A stretch of 64,000 nt of DNA from Trema orientale. Lineage: Eukaryota > Streptophyta > Magnoliopsida > Rosales > Cannabaceae. Numbering within the stretch: the stretch's first letter is position 1; each line of letters begins with the position of its first letter. The notes under the pieces are model-generated. The model had not been told where the DNA came from and made no database searches. It saw nothing but the letters and a program-made list of their open reading frames with translations. The DNA lies in NCBI GenBank assembly GCA_002914845.1, contig JXTC01000174.1:487649-551648 (forward strand), written 5' to 3'. The position numbers and the translations under genes were made by a program. Of this stretch, positions 22,701-36,605 are shown one piece after another.

Positions 22701-25700
22701 CAAGAGTACTTTCCTTGACAGCATGAGCCAGTCTCTTGTTTTGAAATGTCTGACAAGCAATTAGCATTTTACATCAACTTTTTTGGTTAAAAAGTGAGGT
22801 ATATGAACAGATGAGAAACAGAGAACAATGCTAGCATTAAGAAATTTATTAACAAGAGCATAAGCAAACGTACCTGCATGAGGGTGTTGAGGACATATTT
22901 ACAAGATCTAGAAGATGCTCCTGTCAAACTGAAGTCAAAAGTCTTGGCAACCTGTTTAGGGGGGAAACTTCTATAAATTTTGAGAAGGGGCTAGTTTAAG
23001 GTACTCAAAGCCTTAATTATGAAAGAGAAATGGAAAGGAAAATAAGCAAAAGTTTAGCATTTAGATAAAAGTATGGTAGTTGCCTTATTTGCCAAGCATG
23101 AAACAAGTCTGTCTGCATCTTTGACAACTTCATCCATTGCACTGCCTTCCGGGTCATTAGTGGCTTGTGTCAGCTCATGACACACAACTTTCATTCCCTC
23201 AACAGACTGCACAAAAGAAATATATTACACAAGGCATATATTACACACAACTTTCATTCCCTCAACAGACTGCACAAAAGGCATATATTACACCTTACAA
23301 TATTTTCTAAAGAGAAAAAGGAGGAAAAAAACGCTCGCACTCCCCCAGACACAAATGAAAGCCTTCAGAACAAATAAAATGTATAGCAAAGAAGTCAGAC
23401 AACTAAATTCCTAAATCAGACCAGTTATGAAAAATATAATCATTAGTTAACCAGACCAAGTGGTATAAGGGGAAAAAAAGTGGGAAGTTGGAAGACCAAA
23501 GACTGTACCAACTGCCCGGGTAATTAAAACCAGGGATGAAGCTGATCAAAGCGACCAACCATGTTCTGGAAAATTAGAAGTAGTGTTATATATATCACTT
23601 GGTTTTTCCAAGTGACGTCTGAAGATTTCTCCAATGGGTTTTAATATATATATCGAAAATAAAAAGCTAAAAGATCAGTGTGTTTTTAGCTCGAGTTAAT
23701 TCCAAAATAATATTTCCCGTAAGACAAATTACAAGGAACTCATAAGCCACAAGAACCATACAAGACAAGGTACAAGATATACCAGTGTTCTCAGGTTTCA
23801 GCGAATACAAATAAATAGAGGGAGAGAAGTGAAGCTAAACCAAAGAACTTTCAGATATATTTTGATATCAAAGAACACAAAATTGCCAATATTTCATTTG
23901 TGGGAGAGGCACACAATATATCTGCTCAGGATTTCACGAAAGGAGAAAAAAAATACCTGCTCAGGAGAACCAAAGGAAATAATATCTAAAGCTTCATTCC
24001 AGTCAGTGGGACCACTGGAACCAGTAAGAACACGGGGCATGAGTTGTCTCTCCACGTGTAGCTCAGCATTGCCATAGTTTTTCCTGGAGTTAAGGGATAC
24101 CAACATCATATAATAAAAATATTAGCCACAAGGCCCCTAACGGTAACAGAAATGTTTGGTAAATTTAAAAGTTGAAAATTCAAAAGATCATTATGCCTCT
24201 AACCTTGCAATTATTGGGCCAGAGATGGATCGTGTAACCTCTCCACTTTGTTCTGCTACATCCGAGCTACAAACAAAAGGGAATATGTTCAAAGTTCATA
24301 GCATAATATCAAGAGGACTCTCTAGGAACTAGGGATGGTTCATTCTAGCTATCAAAATGAAGTAAATGACCTCAAACAAGCTAAAAATATTGGACGCAAC
24401 ACCAATTTAGAAACCAAAGAAAACAGAGACAGTAATGGAGAAACACAAACTAGACCACTTTTTATATTATACAACTATGAAGAGAACTCTGAAAAGTAAC
24501 GATGTGTATCTTTTTCCTTTATATGCTTTCACACGAGAAGAAACAAAATTGAGCAAGCTATACATATGGACAATTCAAAGAAAAAACAATGACTCCTTAA
24601 TGAAGAAACAAACGACCACACAGAAAATTGATAGCAAATAACATGTTATATTGGATTGAAAAGATGATAATCAATACAAAGAAAACATGATATTAGAAGT
24701 GAGAAGTGAGAAAAACACAAATAAAGATGCAAAGACGCGCAAAGAACATACCCAATCTCCCTCACAGAACGTCTCAAAGCAGCTCTGGCTTCACCAGGTT
24801 TCCCTTCCTTCTTCTTCTCCATCTCTCTAACCTAAAAGGGGCAATAGAATAAATGGATGAAAAACATAAACCGAATAACAGGTCATTAAAAAAATTAAAA
24901 TTAAAATTAAAATAATAAAAAAATGAAATGAAACGTTCACCTTACACTTCAAAATTCTGAGCACAAATATATACTAACCTTCCATTTAAACCTATCATCT
25001 AGCATGCTTTTCTGAGCATCTGTCAGCTTCCCAACATATCTCCAAATATCCTCGCCTAGGAGAGAGAAAAGAGAGAAAAAAAAAAAAAAAAAAAAAAAGC
25101 ATTGATAGTTTAAAGATGGTGATAAAAGAAGTTCTAGAGACAATCTAGCAGTCAGACTTGCATCCACTGTAAAAAAGACAACTACTAAAAGGATTACATG
25201 TAGAAACGAAGTTATAATACAGTCACATTAAACTAAACAAGGGCACAAGGCAACTCAAACAAATTACAAACTCAAATCACTTGACCACAGAAAGTAAGCA
25301 AAAACGAAAAATATGAAAAGTCCCAACAAAACAATATATCTATTTTAAAACTTAGACACATTAGAAACAGCGAATTTACGGTGCTTAAATGAAATCATGA
25401 CATACCAAGAATCTTATAACCAGTAGCTAGAGTATTCAAAGCAGCTTTCCTAATTTCACCATCTCTTTCTGCTGTCAAGCTTGCAACAATTTGCAGGGAT
25501 TTTAATTGCCCACTAATCTGCCAGGAGGATGGATAAATGTAAGCATCCTATCTATCAATTAAGAGAAAAAGCAACATTAAAAAACTCCATTTTACCTCAG
25601 CACCATGATGATCCATTAAGTACCCCACAAGGTCAGCACACTCTATTCGTGTACGGTTGTTTTTTGAACGCAAACCCTCCAAAATATATGGGAAGCTTTT

Positions 25701-28700
25701 TGCAGCAGAATATGTCTGTACAATTTGTTTGGTCAGCTCCCGCATTTTTTCACGTACTTTCTCAATATTATGCCCCAGCTGCATGAAAATAAAAAAGTGA
25801 GCATTTCTGGTCATACGTGAAAAGTACTCTTACAATCCAATGCGAAAATGACAAACTCACACAAACAAACAAAAAAGAAGAGGAGAATACATCAGACAGT
25901 ATTTGTCAATGTTCATGCAAAAATAATGAAAAAGAACCTTCTCGGTCAGGCATGGGAAAAATATTGCCGCTTCTGACTCAGTCAACGAGTGCCCCTCATT
26001 CCTCAAGGTGTCAAAAAGTTCTGGAAGAAATTCCAGCACCTATTATTCATGTCAACAACAGAGCTATATATTAAGGGGATGCACTATGGGTGGGGGGGAA
26101 GTCAATGAAAGGTGTAAAGACTCGAAAAATAAATAACTGAACCATACCTTCAACAAACATGTTGTGTTTGATTTACAGAATTGTAAAACAAACCACCTCA
26201 GAAGTATATCCAGAACTTCAATTATTTCCTTGCCAATCGATGGGAGTGCCTGGAATGAAATCCAAATGTTAATGTGAAATTGTGCACGAAAATATCCAAA
26301 AGAAATAATCATTAATTCACACAAAAAAACCTTCTGCAGCATCTCAAGCCCATCTATTTGCTTCTTAAAATCTGTACTTAGAAGCCGTCTATGCAAATCC
26401 TCCCTGAAGTACTTCATCAAATCATTCTGCATAAACATGCAAGTCAAATAAATCCTGAATTAGATACAATATAAACAGACCCGAGAAACTATTATGTCTG
26501 TATCCATACCTCAAGATCTTGAATCTGTTCTATCCGAGGTTCTTCAAACTTAAACCTCCGGACTACCATTCTTTCCCTATCCTCCTGCAGATAAGTAAGA
26601 CCAAAATGACGACTTGTCGATATGTTGAAAGTAACAGACGAGTTCAAAAATTGCACGCTTAAGCAATACCTTATTTGAATCTTTGACATTAATCAAAGCC
26701 TGAGATTGAACAGCGATATCCTGAACAGACATAATTGATTCTGGCCTTGATCCCTTCGTACCAGCAATTCTCTTCGCAAACATTGACCCAAACAATAAAT
26801 AAAAGTAACGATATCCCTGTGAAATTATAAAAGAACTTAAAGCTTTTAGGGAAACATACAGAAGCTAGCGCTTTGTTTCCATGCTTCGAAACGCCATTGG
26901 AAGTGAATTTCCCCACTTTCGAGATAGTCTTGGATGCAGGGGCCGAAATTGCTTTGGCAGATTCAAAAGATTCTAGGAGAAAATAATTCAAATTGGTATA
27001 AATCACTAAAACCAAATACCAGTGAGCCAAGTACCCAACAAGCTTACCTTGAAAAGCACCATAAGGCTTCAAACGTTCAAGAACAAGGGCTAAAGCTGGC
27101 CCATGGATATCCTTAACAATCTTCTCAACCTGAAATAACACATTCAAAGTGTTCATGCGCAAACCAAATGACAAATAAATCAAAATAAGTCCCTAAACTT
27201 CCTTGTGCACTTACAGTTTCCTGCGCACTAACTCTCAAGATTTCAGCAATGCATATCTCTGCCACTTTACGAACATCTGATGATTTATCCTGGAAGAAAA
27301 ATCCATATACTCACATAACCAGAAAAATGAAAAGAGAACCTTTATTATGATTCTTTCATCTCTATTAACATTCTTGCTAGTGCAAAATCCTACTCATGCA
27401 GAAGTTAAGTAATTAGGAAATTATCTAGAAAATAAATACTGAGAATGATTAAATGTTATGTCAACAAAATTACCGTCATAGCAGAGGCAGCTGGTTTCAG
27501 TAGATGTACAGCATCCGGAAAATCAGTTAACCCAGAGAGATGCTTTGACAACCACTCAAAAAGATCCTTGCGCCCTTCTGCACCAAGCTTTGTGTCTGTC
27601 AAAGCCGCTGCAATGTAAGGAACCTGCAAGAAGGATACTGTCATGGCATCTAACACCAAAACTAAACATTTCCTAACACAAAGAAGAGAGAAAAGTCACC
27701 ATTTTGTCCAGCTGAACAGCAGAGAGCCAAGAATCTAAAGTGTTCAATGTGCATTCTCTCATATGTTTTTTATTGTCACCCAAACATTTCAAAACATCCG
27801 CTAAAATGCCCTGAAAGAAATCAATTCACTCACATTCATATCAAGGAAAGTATACCATATAAGAACAGTAATTATTGAATTAGGAATCAACCTTGCTTGA
27901 TTTCTCAACAGCCGGACCCATTGCAGATGCAACATTACCAATACTGGTCAAGGTTGCCATGACTAAATTTTTGTTGCTGTCACATAGACGCCCCCTAAGG
28001 GCACCAAACAATTCAGCTGAAAATAAACATTCAACAGTAATTAACAAATTGGAGATACAAAGGAGGTTGATCAGACATAAGCAAATTATAAGATTGAAGT
28101 CATACCTCACAACAACCACACCACCAAAACTAAAAAAACAAGAAATCAATAACACAGAATGGAAATGTACCAGTTCCATTTGGTTGGATGCGCTTGTTAG
28201 CCTCTTCCAGAATTTTATTCACAGCATCAATCGACTCCAGACGAACCTAGAAACAAGAAAATGAAGAACATCCAAATGCTAGTAATGGCTGATAATTCTA
28301 TACTATTGAAAGAAAAAAGTATAGAATCAAGCTTATAACACTTCTCCTACCGGCATTGCAGCACCGGGCAAGTGTTAGACTCTACCCCTATAGAAATTAC
28401 TTATGTACAAAACACTACCTTCCAATCTGTACTTTCTAGGCCTTTCAGCAGAGTAGGTGTGATCTTCCCACTAATATCTTCACGTGGCAGGCCATCTAGT
28501 CCACCAGAAGATACAGATGAAGTAGGTTCCGACGATTTAATAGTTCTCTTTGGAGCTGCTGAAGCACCCTAAAAACGATATGGAAGGACATCAGTAACAA
28601 ATAAACAAAACAGAAATGAACAAGACATGCATCTTGGATGGTCAACTCGGAATACCTCAAATGGATTTTTCTCATACTCCGTGTCCAGGGCACTAAGAAG

Positions 28701-31700
28701 TGCAGGTTTGACATCAGAAAGAAATCCTTTGATGTCTGCAAAACAGAAAAACGTTAGACCTTAGAAGAATTTAAGAAGTCAATGGAGGAATTATAAGAAA
28801 TCAACATTTGTGTATGGTTCAACTAAAAAAGTTTAATAAGAAATCAAGGTTTGTTGTCGGTTCAACCAAAATGACCATCACCTGGGCCAACAAATTTATG
28901 CAAAGCACCCAAAAGCTTGACAGTAGCATTCCTAGTAGCAGCCGCACTTGACTGCAGTCCAGTGTCTTTACAAAAATCAATTAAATCCTGTAAAACAAAA
29001 TAACCCATTACCTTAAATAGATGAATATGGCAACTAATAACTAAAAAGTTAAACAAGAAACAAAAGCATAGGCCAAAGTAGAAGTCCAAACACCTTAAGT
29101 TTCAAATGTGAGATGCCAAAATCTTCAATTGCTGAAACCATCCACAGTAGTCCCTCACTAAGAACCTTAGGATTCTTATGCTCTTTCATGATCTTGTAAA
29201 GCTACAATCCAAAGAATTCCTCAATTTGTATAATTGTATTTGGAAAAAAGAAAAAAAGAGTAGATTAAAGGAAAGAGAAACAAATTATAATTAAACCAGA
29301 ATCTGAGTATCTATTGCTGCTTCAGAAGACACTGATAGAAAGTAGAAACAAGTGCAGAAAAACTTCTTTGCAGAAATGATAAAAATGGAAAACTTACTCT
29401 TTCAAAAATAAATCCAGGACCTACAGCTTCAGAGAAAGTAGTGAGGCACTTCATAGCATGAGCACGAGTCTTGATGTCTGCTACCCTCTCACTTATACCT
29501 ATCAATTCCGGCATAATGAAGCAAGTAATAATTATGAACCATCTACGCAACCACCAAGTGAATAATGAAGCAAGAAAAAATTATGAACCATATACTCAAC
29601 CACCAAGTAAGTGAAAATGCCAAATAAGCATGCAAAATATTACACTCAATTTTAAGCAAACAAATTCAGCTACAACGCCTGATGATGAATCCACATAAAG
29701 GAACTACACTTACCCAGAAGGCAAAGCACTACACACTTCTTAGGAAATTTTGTTGACGAAGAGGCTATGAATGTAATAACTTCAATAACCTGTTGTTGAA
29801 CCTGCATTATTCAAACTTAATGCCTTAATAATTTTTTTCATAGCCAAAAATCTCCACCAAGGGGGAAAAAGAAAGATTTCTCTGGCAATGAAGCCTTAAA
29901 TACCTGAACATTTTTCTCACTCCAGCCAGGGACAGCACATAATAAACGAATCAATAACTCAACCCACTGGTCAAGGTCCGATAAGCCTTCCACTTTTTGT
30001 TTAAATGAAGATATTGCTGCAACAAAAGTCAAATTTAAGTATATAAAAAACAAAGCATCCGACAACAATATCATCCCGTACCAATGTATTGTACTCTCTC
30101 ATAACAGTTTTATCTGTGCAAATGAATTCTACAATTGTACCAATTTCTTAATGTAAAATATGTAGTGAAATAAGTAGATGCGTAATGTCAAAGTCATGCC
30201 TAGTAAAACTATATTACAAAAAGTAAACATAAGGAGAAACAAAATCATCTAACATTTTATTAAACAAATCAGGATCATTTTAACAAACCTTCAAGCCGTT
30301 CTTTCCATGCAGCACTCTTCAATTGGGAAATAGTATCTGCTTGTACAAGAGAACCTAATCTACTTTCAATCTCTTCAAGACTCATTTCTGCTGGCTGCAA
30401 GTATTCAGAAAAGCAGTGAGATAACAGGGTAAGAGCTTGAATTAGATAAGAAGTAGAGGGAAATTACATATATCAATAATGGTCTACCTCAATATCTTCA
30501 GGTGCTTCAACAGATTTAGATGTTTTTGTCTGTGCAGGTGCATCACTCTTCTTGTTCACACCTGGCTTAGCAGAAGCCCCTTTTTTGTTGGTAGACTGAT
30601 AAGAAAATAATTTTGCCAATCACAAGACACCATGATCAAAATAACTTCAGCACCCTATAAATGAAAAGGATTGAGAGTGTCAGGAACTTACAGCTGCCTG
30701 AACAGGCCTCTTCCCACTAAGCATGCTTGCTGCTGACTTTCTAACAAAAGAAGATTCTGATGCCTGCATACATAAAAGACTAAAAATAATCATTCCTTCC
30801 AATTGAATGTCTCAAGGATCTTCCTTACAAAGTTTTACATCCTAGCAGGTGACACTTCTTGTTTATTGACCAAAAAGTCAATCTGGCAGATTATTAGCTA
30901 GAAGGGTATATCATTGCATGCAACCATCACAAGAATGCATCACAAGGATAGCACTGTTAACTAACTTCCATTAAAAAGAAAAAACCTCACCTCAAGAGAG
31001 GACACTGCAACACCAGAAGTTTGGACTGTAGCTGGCACAAAAATAAGTATGTACAACGTTATAAAACAAATTAGTATTACAAGAATGCACTAGAGGTATG
31101 AATATTTATTACAAACCTGAGCTTGTATTGTTGGATGTACCACCTTCAGAACCCGAAATCATTTCAGAAAGCTTCTTTCTTCTCACATCATCAAGTTTCT
31201 CAAGTGACCTCTCCAGAGGTCTCATACCAACCAACTATAAATAAAAATTTATGATTTCACGTATCAGTAACAAATTTGAAGATACCAGCTACATATAAAA
31301 TTGATAAATAAATTTTGCTACCTTAGCTATCGCTGTCAAAGCTGAAAAGGCTGCATCCCTCACCTCTGGGGTCCCATCATTGAGGCACTACAGAAAGTGC
31401 AAATTAATTATTTTAGAAACTCAGTAAGAAAAGTAAATATTAAAGAAACACCATGAAATAGTGCTCCAAACTCATTGAAACCAACACCAAAGCTGCCATT
31501 TAGAAAATTATGGGCGCAACCAAGAGCACATTGAACTCTACTGACTGTTCAAAATACTAGACCTTACAACAAAATAAGTTACAAAGACAAAACATAAATG
31601 CACTTACCTCCATAAAAATTGGAACATAGTCCTTGTGCACCTTTAAAATAACAGCCTTGTTACTTGTTTCAATACAAAATGTTACCCAATTAAGAGTTGA

Positions 31701-34700
31701 TGACCGCACAAGAGGAACTTTATTTTTCACAGCTGTCTTAATATCTGCAATAAACAAAAATGATTATATGATGAGGAATATGGATAAGTTATATTAGGAA
31801 TCTATATGATTATTATTAATTAGACTATGTTAGGTTTATATAATTATGTTTTATTTAATTATTAGGTTTTATTTAGTTTTGAATAACTAGTTTGATATTT
31901 CTCTTTTATGTTTGTTTCTAGAAGATATTAGTTTCTTAGTTTTGTCTAAGAGCTTCTATATAAATAAGCTCTTCTATGTTCATTATTTTTAAGACTTGAT
32001 TAATGATATACAATTATTCAGAAATTCTCTCTCTAATATTCTTGTTCTCTCTCTAAAGTTCTTCCTCTCTTTCTCTAAATTCTTCTCTTCTTCTTCCTAA
32101 ATTCCTCTCTCTCATCTTTTCTAAATTTTCACTTTTGTTCTACATCATTATAGTTTTGATAAAATCAAAACCACCACCTATCAAAGTGGTACAACACTCA
32201 CATGCAAAGAAATTATGTTATAGAACCTTAAAACAATAAATAAATAAATGGAACACAGTAGAAAGGACTCCTATGACAATAACTGTAAATAAAACTTAAT
32301 AAGTCGGAGGATATTCTTTTCTGCAAATTATCTAAGCCTTATAACTACTGGGTATAATAAAGATAAAATACCTTCCACAATGTCCGCTAGACTTAAGCAT
32401 CCAGCTTTATGCATTGCTTGAAGAGTCTGATTAAGTGCCTCAACTGATGTAGGTTTTTTCTCTTTCAATTTTTCCTTTATAATAAAAAAGAGAAACCAAA
32501 AAAATTGTAATTAGAAGCAATAAACTCGATAACCATTCTTAAATTTTTTAAAAAGATAGTATATATTAAATACATCATAAATAATCGATCAAAAAAAAAA
32601 AAAGAGAACATCACTTTAAATCCAAAATCAGAGCTATATGATCGAAATCATTTGAACTTCTAAAAGGGCATCTATTTGTACAACCAAGTATTTACAAGTC
32701 ACGGTTCAACCAAACTACCACCATGCTTAGTCATACATAACTCCTTTGATCAATTTAAATAGACATTCGAAACACTTGATGACATTTCAACAGTTCTAAC
32801 TACAGTTTGAGTTTCATGAAAAACAAAAGCTGTTATGTTAGCAAAACATGAACTTACAAGTAAAATTGGCAATAAGAAGCGTGAACTCGCAGAGAAATGA
32901 GTTCTTAAACCCTGTGCAAGATTGCCAATAGCTTGAATAGCCTCAACTGCTACAGCGATGTTGACATCTGTTATGAGCTGTAGAGAAAAAGAGTAAGATA
33001 AATCTTCATTCATCAACTTAGCAGACAGGCACAAACAACAAATATACAGAAGTCAAAATAAAATATAAAGTAGATATTCCAAGTTCAACAATAGATATTC
33101 CAGAGTGAACACTAAACTATTAAATATTAATATGACCCTTTGCAAAAGAATGAAGCATATAAACAATGCAAAATAAATACTAAAAGATAAAAGACAAAGT
33201 ACCTTTTTAAGTGTACGACAGACTTCTGTGAAATCACCAGGGGCTATTCTTTTAGTTGAAGCAAGCTTCGTTAGCTCTGCAACAGCCTCTTTTCGTTCTG
33301 ACCACTTGGTCGCTTTCTGAAACAAAGGCAATGTTAATAGCAACACCAAAAACAAATCTTTCGGATATAAACCAGTATCACCGAAAAAAAATTTTAAAAA
33401 AAAGTTATTGAACTAGTTAGATAGAGAGAAGAGACTAACCACTCCATCCCAAAATCCAGACTTCTCCAAAGGAGTCAATATATCAACAGGATCAACGAGC
33501 TCATACTCATCTATTTCCTGAGGAGCTGTTAGTTGAATTATGTTAAATTTAAGTAGAAATAGACCAGCTAAAGTCAACATGTGCAGTAAAAAGCTAAAGA
33601 AATACAAAACTCACATATCTAAAGTCCTAAAACAGTAATTAACTTGTTACCCACTGATAGGACACATACTTGTCTCATAATAAAATTTCATTGAGAAAAG
33701 CAAAAGAAGATACGAGTCCCAAAAGTCAACCACATACCATCAGTTGTTGATTCTTCAGATGGGCCAGCACCCACAACTTCGGACACAACTTCCTTCTCTG
33801 GCTCCTTGTCCTGCTCAGACCTGAAAGATACATTGAAACCAATTCCACCTAAGATAAGAATAATGTAAACACGAAGCACAACAATCATAGGCCAACTATG
33901 AAATGAATTTTCACCTGATTTTGCGAGATGGCCTAGCTGTCCCTGTTACATTGACCAACTCAGCCTCCAACTCTTTTTTCTTCAAAAAACAAAAAAGGGA
34001 ATTAGATCAGTTTTTCCAATAAAGAAGGAATTAAACTTTCCGGGTGGAATGGAATACAAAAAAAGAATTTACACCATACCATAGTATCACGCATCTTCTC
34101 AAATAATATTGATTTTACAGGGTCTTTCCCAATCCACCGACAAAGCTCAAGAGTAAGTCCTTTAGAACATGCACGAACATTTTGGTCTGGATGGTCAAAC
34201 AGTTCGGGCAACATCTTCAAAATCCTCTTTGGAGGCACTACTTTTGACCCAAATTCACTGATGAAAACAGAACAGCAACATACGCCAATTAGATCATAAA
34301 GTACAAGAAACGTAATCATATTTTCCACAAATAAATCCTAATACAGACCTTAAGGCTTGAAACATAACATCAATTGCTGGTACAACAGCTTTAGCAACTT
34401 TATTTTTTATCGCCTTCTCCATTGCATCCTGCAACAAACACATCATAATAAAGGTCCTCAAAAACCATAGCAAAGTGAAAGACAAAGTAATCAGAGAACA
34501 CAATATTCATTAACAGATGCAATAAACTTACAAACCAACTAATAGGACAACCAATTCGGTCGTACAATTTATCAGCATTACTATATCACTCCAGAAAACA
34601 AGAAATGCAGGAAATGGCATACCAGGAAAGCCTCCACTGCCTCCAATTCAACCCAAAGCATAAAGATAGCCTGAGCCTTCTCCACTGTCTTGGGCCTACC

Positions 34701-35222
34701 CGTGAGGCATTTCGCCACAACCGCGTCACACACTTCCTTGCCATACCTATCCATAACAAAACTCCACAAATTACATATCCAAACAACCTCGAAAACGAAA
34801 TGCAGCAAACGGCAAAAACCCAAAAGAGTAATTCACACCTCCCGGCATCAGCATCAGCGGCTCGTAAGTAAGCAATCAAGGCATCGAGCGCCTTCTCTTG
34901 CACCGGCGCATTGGAATCCACCACTGTCTTCTTAAACAAATGACCTGAGAAAACATCGCCATCACCATCACCACCATCATCATCGTCATTAGAACAAAGC
35001 AGCAACAACAAATTAGAACCTGAAACTGAAACCCTAAGTAAGCAAAAGGTGTATCGAGTTACCGAAATCACGAAGGCGAGGGTCCTTAGGATCAGTAATG
35101 GAGTCGCAGAGCGAGGCCAAGTCGATGTTGGCCTCATTCCGAACCTTCCAGTTCTTGTGAAACAAACGATCCTCCCATGGCAATTTCTTCGCCTCCTTCA
35201 ACAATTTCTCTTCCTCCGACAT
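19754..35222 (-). CDS. MOR1: MOR1/GEM1 microtubule polymerase (XMAP215/Dis1 family)
   Basis: The gene begins MSEEEKLLKEAKKLPWEDRL at 35222 and ends MERLKSGTLEPL at 19754. It spans 15.5 kb in about 54 exons; Arabidopsis MOR1 likewise has over 50. The protein should be near 2000 aa with five TOG domains built from HEAT repeats, each binding a tubulin dimer, and a C-terminal region without TOGs. TOG1 is visible at once: KNWKVRNEANIDLASLCD, then HLFKKTVVDSNAPVQEKALDALIAYLRAADAD, then YGKEVCDAVVAKCLTGRPKT. Linkers rich in Ser, Lys and Pro separate the TOGs (for example exons near 33.7-33.8 and 30.5-31.2 kb). XMAP215 proteins speed tubulin addition at plus ends; in plants MOR1 is essential for cortical arrays, spindles and phragmoplasts. 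I saw no frame break. Several introns hold local duplications that copy splice acceptors. Confidence 0.93.
21596..22110 (-). repeat. 222-bp tandem duplication in a MOR1 intron, including a splice acceptor
   Basis: Copy 1 starts at 21596 and copy 2 at 21818. Both open with TGCTTTGAAGAACCTATGC followed by AGCAGGAAAGC, and continue through GAAGGAAATAAAT, TCTGGTCA, TCCAAAATC and CCAACTTTTT. Copy 1 contains the true end of an exon and its acceptor at 21609-21610 (minus). Copy 2 carries a duplicate of that acceptor at 21831-21832 with a 13-base exon stub. A further direct repeat of the TATTCTCAAA-CTGGTCA part lies inside copy 2. Confidence 0.8.
23181..23292 (-). repeat. 63-bp tandem duplication across a MOR1 exon-intron junction
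   Basis: CACACAACTTTCATTCCCTC followed by AACAGACTGCACAAAAG occurs at 23181 and again at 23244. The first copy covers the real exon start (SVEGMKVV) and its acceptor; the second puts an identical acceptor and exon start 63 bases upstream in the transcript. Reading on from the upstream acceptor meets a TAA stop within 13 codons, so its use would truncate the protein. Confidence 0.85.
31775..32195 (+). mobile_element. Probable LTR-derived insertion in a MOR1 intron
   Basis: This long intron holds a block with features of a Copia-type LTR read on the plus strand: TTAGG/TATTAG-like starts, a promoter-like TTCTATATAAATAAGCTC, then a CT-rich leader (32029-32120) and a degenerate GTGGTAC motif near 32186 that weakly resembles an initiator-tRNA primer site. 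Exact ends and target duplication were not found, so this is a probable remnant only. Confidence 0.45.
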
Positions 35223-36355
35223 TTCTCACAAACCCTATCGATCTGATCTCCACAAAATGCCGAGCCACACAGAGACAGAGAGAGAGACAGAGATTCGAAA
35301 ATGGCGAAAATGGATCGGGATCCAGAAGAAGCTAGATCCACCACCTCCTCTTCTTCGAGAAGAAAATTCAAGCAAAACTCATAATAATAAGAATAAGAAT
35401 AAGAATAAAGGGTTTTCTTTCTCTGTCTCTCTTTTTTTTTCAAAAAAAAGAAAAAAGAAAAAAATGGGTTTGGGGATAGGTGAAGAAAGAGAAGAGAGGG
35501 AGCCCAAATCTAATCAAGAAGAGGGGGGAGAAAAGGACGCGCTACTGTTGTTGGGTTTAACTTTATTTAGACGGCAGGCAAATGGAGATACGTTATAGTT
35601 TAGTTTGTCTTCCCCCATTTTTTTTTTTTTTCCTTTCAATTTTATTAATATTTTTCAAATTAATTTTTATTGAGGACTAAACGACAGCGTTCTGGTTCCG
35701 GCGGTTTATGTTGGTTTTTGTTGAGGTGTCATGATCTCAGCCATTTATTTCAAATTAAAGGGCCGGCTTTGCGGAGATTTCACGTCATGGAGTGGGGGTG
35801 GTGGGGGATACTTTTTGATAGTATACCAGTCCGGCGCGTACCAAGTCCTTGTCTTTGCCACTTCGACACTAGTAGGAGTTTCTGTATGTGTATTTTCCAT
35901 TTACTCGAAATAAATTAAAATAATATAAAATATTTTAGATTAGTTTACTAATGGCCCTCTTTATTTTTCTTTGGGGATGATTATTTATCTCAATCAATTG
36001 TGGTTGTCGGGACCATTTTATTTTTTGAATATTTGTTTGTTTTATTCAAAGATGAGGAGTTTTCGTCAATGTCCCATAATTCTCTAATTTAAAGTTACTT
36101 TTTTCGTATTTTAAAGAGTCAAAGACTTTTGTCTTAAAGAAAATTATGTACATTAAGAGTAAGTCTTGGAGCTTACTCTCTCTTGGGTTAAACATTCCAA
36201 GCAGCAAAAAAAAAAAGAAAGGAAAGAAAAGAATACATTAAAATGATATTCAACACTGAGGATAATAATTTTTATTATTTTTAGGGATTCCATATGTAGA
36301 CATTCTTTTGGGCATTTCATTCCAAATTAAAGTTGTTTTGTTTTTTGGTTTATAA
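35223..36355. other. MOR1 upstream region
   Basis: The first 200 bases hold a purine/pyrimidine-rich leader with GAGA and AATAAG repeats, as in many plant 5' leaders. AAACGACA lies at 35679-35686, about 460 bases before the MOR1 ATG. No gene is seen. Open frames here are low complexity. Confidence 0.45.
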
Positions 36356-36371
36356 TTAAGTTACGCTACAT

Positions 36372-36605
36372 TGGGACTTAGGAGTGACTTCAACTCTGGT
36401 ATATTTGGCAACTTTATGGTTAATATGGAGACAAAAATCACTCAAAAAATCAAATATGAATTTAAACCTTTTTTGACTTGATGCTGTGGATTTTGGATTT
36501 AAATTAGGACTTATGAGTGACTTCAACTCTTGTATATTTGGGAACTTTAAAGTGCTTATGGTTAAATTGGAGACAAAAATCACTCAAAAACAAATATGAG
36601 CAGGT
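36372..36605. repeat. Imperfect tandem duplication of about 135 bp
   Basis: GACTT-GAGTGACTTCAACTC, GTATATTTGG and GGAGACAAAAATCACTCAAAAA occur twice, starting near 36374 and 36508. A third partial echo of TTGATTTTGGATTTAAAT lies near 36645. It is intergenic with no coding signal. Confidence 0.75.

Larger units (their letters stand above)
19754..35222 (-). other. MOR1: MOR1 exon map (mostly approximate)
   Basis: Exons in transcript order, first three and last seven checked closely, others good to a few bases: 35222-35063, 34944-34839, 34746-34623, 34429-34350, 34258-34079, 33978-33915, 33820-33738, 33525-33439, 33315-33202, 32977-32858, 32474-32371, 31745-31608, 31389-31322, 31237-31117, 31031-30990, 30764-30691, 30597-30488, 30393-30288, 30017-29903, 29800-29714, 29498-29397, 29200-29093, 28987-28881, 28739-28656, 28569-28418, 28246-28169, 28020-27891, 27810-27700, 27624-27473, 27292-27214, 27129-27049, 26969-26860, 26767-26670, 26582-26509, 26426-26330, 26250-26148, 26038-25937, 25779-25596, 25517-25405, 25056-24979, 24831-24752, 24266-24202, 24083-23956, 23206-23081, 22951-22875, 22749-22588, 22484-22323, 21608-21511, 21348-21192, 21089-20973, 20803-20708, 20583-20512, 20399-20114, 20025-19754. 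Confidence 0.65.
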
